Source: an uncultured Oscillospiraceae bacterium
GTDB taxonomy: Bacteria; Bacillota; Clostridia; Oscillospirales; Ruminococcaceae
Length of the DNA: 9,645 nucleotides
Direction: 5' to 3'
NCBI GenBank assembly: GCA_910583935.1
Contig: CAJTZM010000030.1
Coordinates: forward strand, 1 to 9,645
Both the position numbers and the translations under genes were made by a program. Position 1 is the stretch's first letter, and every line of letters starts with the position of its first letter. Shown here in pieces: positions 6,777 to 9,645 of this stretch. The notes under the pieces are model-generated. The model made no database searches, was not told where the DNA came from, and was given only the letters and a program-made list of their open reading frames with translations.

Positions 6777-6805
6777 AGTATACTGCAAATGGAAAAAAAG
6801 CGCAA
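6777..6805 (-). promoter_or_regulatory. Promoter of the sulfhydrylase gene
   Basis: On the minus strand TTGCGC (6800-6805), a 17-nt spacer and TATACT (6777-6782) form a plausible sigma-A promoter. Transcription would start near 6770, leaving a leader of about 30 nt. Its -35 box is only 13 nt from the -35 box of the divergent promoter at 6819-6847, so a regulator bound between them could affect both. Confidence 0.65.
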
Positions 6806-6818
6806 TCGGGAAAAATTT

Positions 6819-6847
6819 TTGCCAGTGCCTTTTGGATATGCTATAAT
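6819..6847 (+). promoter_or_regulatory. Strong sigma-A promoter, far upstream of the YiiX-like gene
   Basis: TTGCCA (6819-6824), exactly 17 nt, then TATAAT (6842-6847) with TG one base before it (6839-6840) make a near-consensus extended -10 promoter, one of the two best in the window. Transcription should start near 6854. The first good gene start is at 7050, so the transcript carries an untranslated leader of about 195 nt. Confidence 0.78.
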
Positions 6848-6853
6848 CTACTT

Positions 6854-7049
6854 TGCCGGCAGTTTTCTCACCGGCCGGGACCCGTCGTTTCCTTAAAATC
6901 GCGAAATGCCGCCTTTTTTGGAAGAAATTTGCCCTTTTCGGTGAGGCCGCCGTTTGATAAAATGACCATAAAGGCCGGGACCGGCGATCCCGACTACTTT
7001 TCATTTGGATGGAATGCCCCCATTTTGCTGCAAAGGCGGAGAGCGTTTG
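6854..7049 (+). other. Long leader region of unknown role before the YiiX-like gene
   Basis: This roughly 195-nt stretch follows a strong promoter and holds no gene I can support. It contains possible pairing of CTCACCG (6867-6873) with CGGTGAG (6939-6945), a local CGGGA/TCCCG stem around 6977-6993, and a 10-bp direct repeat GGCCGGGACC at 6873-6882 and 6973-6982. A 12-codon frame at 6906-6944 has no ribosome site. I recognise no known riboswitch, T-box or leader peptide, and there is no terminator hairpin with a U-run. Confidence 0.4.
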
Positions 7050-7598
7050 ATGAAGAAACGAGAAATCTATGTCATTGTCACCCGAACCCATACCCTCCCC
7101 TCCCGGCTGATCCGCGCCTATACCGGCTCGTCCTTTAACCATGTCTCGTTAAGCTTTGACGAGGAGCTTCGGGACATGGTCAGCTTTGGGCGGCTGTACC
7201 CGTCCTTTCCGGTACCGGGCGGATTTGTACACGAGGGCAGGGACAAGGGTTTTTTCCAGCGCTTTCAGGACACACAGTGCAGGATTTACCAAAAGGAAGT
7301 GGGCGAGGGGGAATACCAGGCCTTTTTGCGGCTGCTGGGGCGGTTTCATCAAAAACGGTTTAAATTTAACCATCTGGGCCTGCTCACCCTGATGGCCGGC
7401 ATCCCTCTGGAGCGGGACAACGCCTATTTCTGCTCGCAGTTTTGCGGAAGGATGCTGGCCGAAAGCGGGATTCATGCGTTTGAAAAGCCCTTTGGCCTGC
7501 TGCGCCCGGCGGATTTCTGCGATCTTGCGGGCTTTACCCTTTTGTACGAAGGCGCTTTGCAGGGCTTTGCGACGGAAAAGGCCCTGTGTCCCGCATGA
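7050..7598 (+). CDS. YiiX/NlpC-P60-like cysteine hydrolase, probably cytoplasmic
   Basis: The 182-residue protein resembles permuted papain-like (YiiX/YebB, NlpC/P60 superfamily) hydrolases. The predicted catalytic His lies early, in SSFNHVSLSFD (H31), and the Cys late, in AYFCSQFCGRML (C128), the reverse order from ordinary NlpC/P60 enzymes. The stretch TRTHTLPSRLIRAYTGS before the His matches hypothetical firmicute proteins I recall with the same layout. Such enzymes cleave amide or thioester bonds in peptides or acyl chains, but the substrate here is unknown. There is no signal peptide or membrane segment, so it should act inside the cell, unlike most cell-wall NlpC/P60 enzymes. The start at 7050 is set by GGAGAG 6 nt upstream and by the first beta strand (REIYVIVTRT). 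The frame also opens at an ATG at 7005, which lacks a ribosome site. It is a single-gene unit behind a long leader. Confidence 0.75.
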   Translation: MKKREIYVIVTRTHTLPSRLIRAYTGSSFNHVSLSFDEELRDMVSFGRLYPSFPVPGGFVHEGRDKGFFQRFQDTQCRIYQKEVGEGEYQAFLRLLGRFHQKRFKFNHLGLLTLMAGIPLERDNAYFCSQFCGRMLAESGIHAFEKPFGLLRPADFCDLAGFTLLYEGALQGFATEKALCPA

Positions 7599-7642
7599 AA
7601 AAGGGGGAGCGGAAAACCGCCGCGCGTCCCATACAAAAAACC

Positions 7643-7680
7643 AAAAAAGCAGGGCAGGACCGCCGCGGTCCTGCCCTGCT
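7643..7680 (-). terminator. 15-bp-stem terminator between convergent genes
   Basis: A perfect 15-bp inverted repeat (AGCAGGGCAGGACCG, 7648-7662, with 7666-7680) has a 3-nt loop. On the minus strand its end continues into TTTTTT (7643-7648), a strong rho-independent terminator for the transglutaminase-YCII unit. On the plus strand the following CCTTTGAT is weak, but the very stable stem may also stop transcription of the YiiX-like gene. Confidence 0.9.
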
Positions 7681-7768
7681 CCTTTGATCGGGGTATAAGC
7701 CGGTCTGCCATTTTCGGGGAAAGCGCAGGCCGGCGCACGGGGGCTCATTTTCATAAAATGGTTTTTAA

Positions 7769-8068
7769 CTAAAGCAGATAATGGTTTTCACGATTGGCAA
7801 TCAAAAAATCCATCAGCTGGTAGGTTGCATATCCTCCCACGACCAACGGCTCCTGCTCGCAGAGCTTTTTTGCTTCCTCCCGGCCTTCCGCCTTCAGGAT
7901 GTACATGCCGGCCACGCCGGGATATCCCTTTAACACGCCGCAGATTTCCAGCTTGCCCGCTTCATCTAATTTCCGGATGTTTTCCACATGCTCCTCCACC
8001 ACTTTTTTTGTGATTTTATTATAGGTCTTACTCTTTACAAGCATGATCATATACATGGATTTTTCCAT
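7769..8068 (-). CDS. YCII-family protein (YciI-like)
   Basis: The 99-residue cytoplasmic protein has the ferredoxin-like layout of the YCII family: first strand MYMIMLVKS, a helix with EEHVENIRKLDEAGKLEICGVL (His27 at the usual conserved position), strand GMYILKAE, helix EEAKKLCEQEPLV and last strand YATYQLMDFLI. Most YCII proteins have a DP pair before the last strand; here it is EP (E73-P74). The family has no settled general function; some members are dehalogenase- or isomerase-like or fused to other domains. GGAGG at 8076-8080 is 7 nt from the ATG at 8068 and only 4 nt from the adjacent ATG at 8071, so 8068 is preferred. The gene begins 49 nt after the transglutaminase-like gene stops, with no clear promoter between, so they are probably co-transcribed. 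Confidence 0.82.
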   Translation of the reverse strand: MEKSMYMIMLVKSKTYNKITKKVVEEHVENIRKLDEAGKLEICGVLKGYPGVAGMYILKAEGREEAKKLCEQEPLVVGGYATYQLMDFLIANRENHYLL

Positions 8069-8117
8069 CATTTTTCCTCCGAGAATCTGAAAATTTTGCA
8101 GCCGCCTGCTTGTCCGG

Positions 8118-9377
8118 TTAAGCGGCCTTTTCAAAAATCACCTGGATTTGGCTGTTTTCCTCCAGCACAAAGGCCAGGCAGGAACGGCCCTGGATGGACG
8201 CGACCCTTTTGCCGCCGCTGGTCACGATAATCTCGCCCACCCGATAGCCCGGCTCCGGAAGGGCCAGGATCTGCAGGCCGGTCCCGTTGGCGATGGCGCA
8301 GCTGCCCTGAGAAAAGCCCGCGCCGTCCCTTCGCACCCAATACCGGCCGTTTTTGGAAAAAAGGCAGGCTACGCGGCTAAAGCCGGTCTCGGCCGGCCGC
8401 CGCTCTGCTGAGGGCTTTGCGGCAGACGGCGCGTTCTCCTCCCCGGCGGCAAAGGCCTCTGCCGCGCCGCCCAGAACCTGCGGGAGCGCGTTTCCATCGT
8501 CCCCGCCGGGGACATAATCGCTCCAGGACAGGGGCGGATAGGAAAGGCCGGTGGAGAAGCCCTCCAGCAATCCGCCGCTTTCCAGATGGTCGCTCACCGA
8601 CCCCGCGCCCTTTAAAAAGTAATTGTACCCGCTTTCGCCGGGGGAATCGTCAAAGGTGGCGTCCACCAGATAATAGCTGCCGCCCAGCTGCACATAGTTC
8701 CACATGTGCGGCTCCCCCTCCACCGTTCCGCCGATGATTTCGCAGGGGATGCCGGACCGGTCGCACAAAAGCTTAAAGGCCTTGGCATATCCTTCGCAGA
8801 TGGCGCTGCCCGTTACCAAAGCGCCGTAGGCCTCGCAGGAGATCGGATCGTAGGAGGAGACCGCGTTGGTATTATAGGTACAGCGGGCCAGAATTTCGTC
8901 GTGGAAATAGCGCACCTTATCGTAATCGGTGCCGGCTGCGTTTTGCAAAATGGCGCTGACCGCCTGCTCTAAGGCATACTGCTGCGACTGGTAGGAGGAG
9001 GTGGTCAGCGCGGCGCGCAGGGAAAAGCCCACCACCAAAACCGCGTCCCCCTCCATATAATACTGGGTGGAAAAGGAAAAGCCGTATTTATCCAGCCAGA
9101 CCACCTCCGGATGATCCCGGTAAAACGCCTCGTACGCCCGGGCGACCAGCCGCTGCATGGCGGTGTTAGCCTCTTCGGCAGAGGTGTAGCGCATGGTCTG
9201 GGACAGCTGGTGGTCAAAGGAATCGTACCCCTGGGAGAGCTTTTCGGTCATGGCGTCGTAAATCTCCCGCTCCACACTGTCCAGCTGGCTGCGGTAGGAC
9301 GAGGCGGCCTGTGCCGTTACCAGTGCGCAGACGAGGATCGTTAGGGCGAGTAGGAGGGCGGTCAGGCATTTTTTCAT
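8118..9377 (-). CDS. Exported transglutaminase-like (papain-fold) protein with C-terminal repeat domain
   Basis: The 419-residue protein begins with a Sec signal peptide (MKKCLTALLLALTILVC, cleavage near TAQA, about residue 24), so it should act outside the membrane. The central domain (about 150-245) is transglutaminase-like, with Cys in SAICEGYAKAF (C194), His in EPHMWNYV (H224) and Asp in LVDATFDD (D239), the complete triad. Bacterial members are mostly peptidases or amide hydrolases of wall or protein substrates rather than cross-linkers. A G/A/P-rich linker (about 290-330) leads to a small beta module (about 345-415, ALPEPGYRVGEIIVTSGGK to IQVIFE) resembling divergent InlB B-repeat domains. 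AAAGGA (9386-9391) is 8 nt from the ATG at 9377; the earlier in-frame TTG at 9398 lies upstream of that site. No sortase motif or membrane anchor is seen. Likely operon with the YCII gene. Confidence 0.88.
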   Translation of the reverse strand: MKKCLTALLLALTILVCALVTAQAASSYRSQLDSVEREIYDAMTEKLSQGYDSFDHQLSQTMRYTSAEEANTAMQRLVARAYEAFYRDHPEVVWLDKYGFSFSTQYYMEGDAVLVVGFSLRAALTTSSYQSQQYALEQAVSAILQNAAGTDYDKVRYFHDEILARCTYNTNAVSSYDPISCEAYGALVTGSAICEGYAKAFKLLCDRSGIPCEIIGGTVEGEPHMWNYVQLGGSYYLVDATFDDSPGESGYNYFLKGAGSVSDHLESGGLLEGFSTGLSYPPLSWSDYVPGGDDGNALPQVLGGAAEAFAAGEENAPSAAKPSAERRPAETGFSRVACLFSKNGRYWVRRDGAGFSQGSCAIANGTGLQILALPEPGYRVGEIIVTSGGKRVASIQGRSCLAFVLEENSQIQVIFEKAA

Positions 9378-9411
9378 GGGGATAATCCTTTCATACAAAG
9401 CTTCCGGCAGA

Positions 9412-9489
9412 TTTTACCGAATCCGCCAGCTTCTATTATACGGAAAAAAGAAGGGAAGCGCCAGCCAATCATGTGAAAATTCGGTAAAA
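9412..9489. repeat. Exact 11-bp inverted repeat flanking the promoter
   Basis: TTTTACCGAAT at 9412-9422 and its reverse complement ATTCGGTAAAA at 9479-9489 lie 67 bp centre to centre. One copy falls just after the expected transcription start, the other around -51 to -61. This layout suits a pair of operator half-sites for a regulator acting by looping, or a long-armed RNA/DNA structure. No regulator gene is in the window. Confidence 0.5.
9435..9457 (-). promoter_or_regulatory. Likely promoter (-10 box) of the transglutaminase-YCII unit
   Basis: On the minus strand TATAAT (9435-9440) is a perfect -10 box. At 17-18 nt the -35 candidates (TGGCGC at 9458-9463) are poor, so the promoter may need an activator. 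It sits between the two halves of an exact 11-bp inverted repeat (9412-9422 and 9479-9489). Transcription would start near 9428, about 50 nt before the start codon. Confidence 0.5.
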
Positions 9490-9562
9490 AAGTTATCCTA
9501 TTTGTGTTAAAAATACCTGAATTTGCGAAAAGTATAAAATGGGGCGGGAGGATCCGGGGGGC

Positions 9563-9645
9563 TTAGCGGTTTTTGGGCGGCTCGGCTGTGCGAAAGGCCC
9601 GCCGGCCCAGCAGCAGGATGAGCGCCGACACGGCGGCCAGTGCCG
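9563..9645 (-). CDS. C-terminal end of a membrane-anchored protein, cut by window edge
   Basis: The minus strand is open from the window edge to a TAA at 9563-9565, giving 26 residues. They form a hydrophobic helix (ALAAVSALILLLG), then a basic stretch (RRAFRT) and a short tail ending PPKNR. That is the shape of a single C-terminal membrane anchor with a cytoplasmic positive tail. A sortase-anchored protein is possible, but the LPxTG part would lie outside the window. The GC-rich codon use matches the neighbouring genes. No U-tract terminator was found between this stop and the next promoter. The family cannot be identified. Confidence 0.55.
   Translation of the reverse strand, partial: ALAAVSALILLLGRRAFRTAEPPKNR

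Noticed and set aside
6906..6944. 12-codon upstream reading frame in the YiiX-like leader
   Set aside because: It has no ribosome site before the ATG and no run of regulatory codons, so an attenuator peptide is not supported.
7149..7754. Minus-strand frame of 201 codons antisense to the YiiX-like gene
   Set aside because: It runs through the 15-bp terminator stem and has no ribosome site or domain signal.
7747..7767. Second small plus-strand terminator (CATTTT/AAAATG stem followed by GTTTTT)
   Set aside because: The stem is six mostly A-T pairs, too weak, and lies beyond the 15-bp terminator; likely chance.

Overview
The window looks like a chromosomal segment of a GC-rich, low-sporadic-AT member of the Clostridia (Oscillospirales-like is my best guess). 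The evidence is strong GGAGG-type ribosome sites, sigma-A style promoters, short U-tract terminators, a class A D-Ala-D-Ala carboxypeptidase, an ECF-type vitamin transporter subunit, and a flavin reductase-rubredoxin fusion typical of anaerobes. The taxonomic guess rests on gene style only. I see no rRNA, tRNA, CRISPR array, insertion sequence, integrase, phage gene or clear attachment site.

Left part (1-2265, all minus strand): three separately transcribed units. They are the N-terminal part of a PTS enzyme I (cut by the window edge inside the codon expected to be the phospho-histidine), an ECF transporter S component, and a small metallophosphoesterase. The last two end at rho-independent terminators; the first two have recognisable promoters. 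Middle part (2423-5415, plus strand): a secreted D-Ala-D-Ala carboxypeptidase, then a probable two-gene operon of a flavin reductase-rubredoxin fusion (high-molecular-weight rubredoxin type) and a carbon-nitrogen hydrolase. A 12-bp-stem terminator separates these from the convergent O-acetylhomoserine sulfhydrylase gene (5473-6741, minus).

Right part: the sulfhydrylase promoter lies back to back with a strong plus-strand promoter. That promoter gives a leader of about 195 nt before a predicted cytoplasmic YiiX/NlpC-P60-like cysteine hydrolase. A 15-bp-stem terminator separates it from a convergent minus-strand pair: an exported transglutaminase-like protein and a YCII-family protein. The promoter region of that pair carries an exact 11-bp inverted repeat. 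At the right edge is the last part of another minus-strand protein, apparently a C-terminal membrane anchor.

Most of the window is ordinary housekeeping and accessory metabolism, and I do not see a convincing new multi-gene system. The points most worth a second look are the metallophosphoesterase that has lost two ligands of one metal site, the inverted repeat around the transglutaminase promoter, the long leader of the YiiX-like gene, and the structured intergenic hairpin before the rubredoxin fusion.
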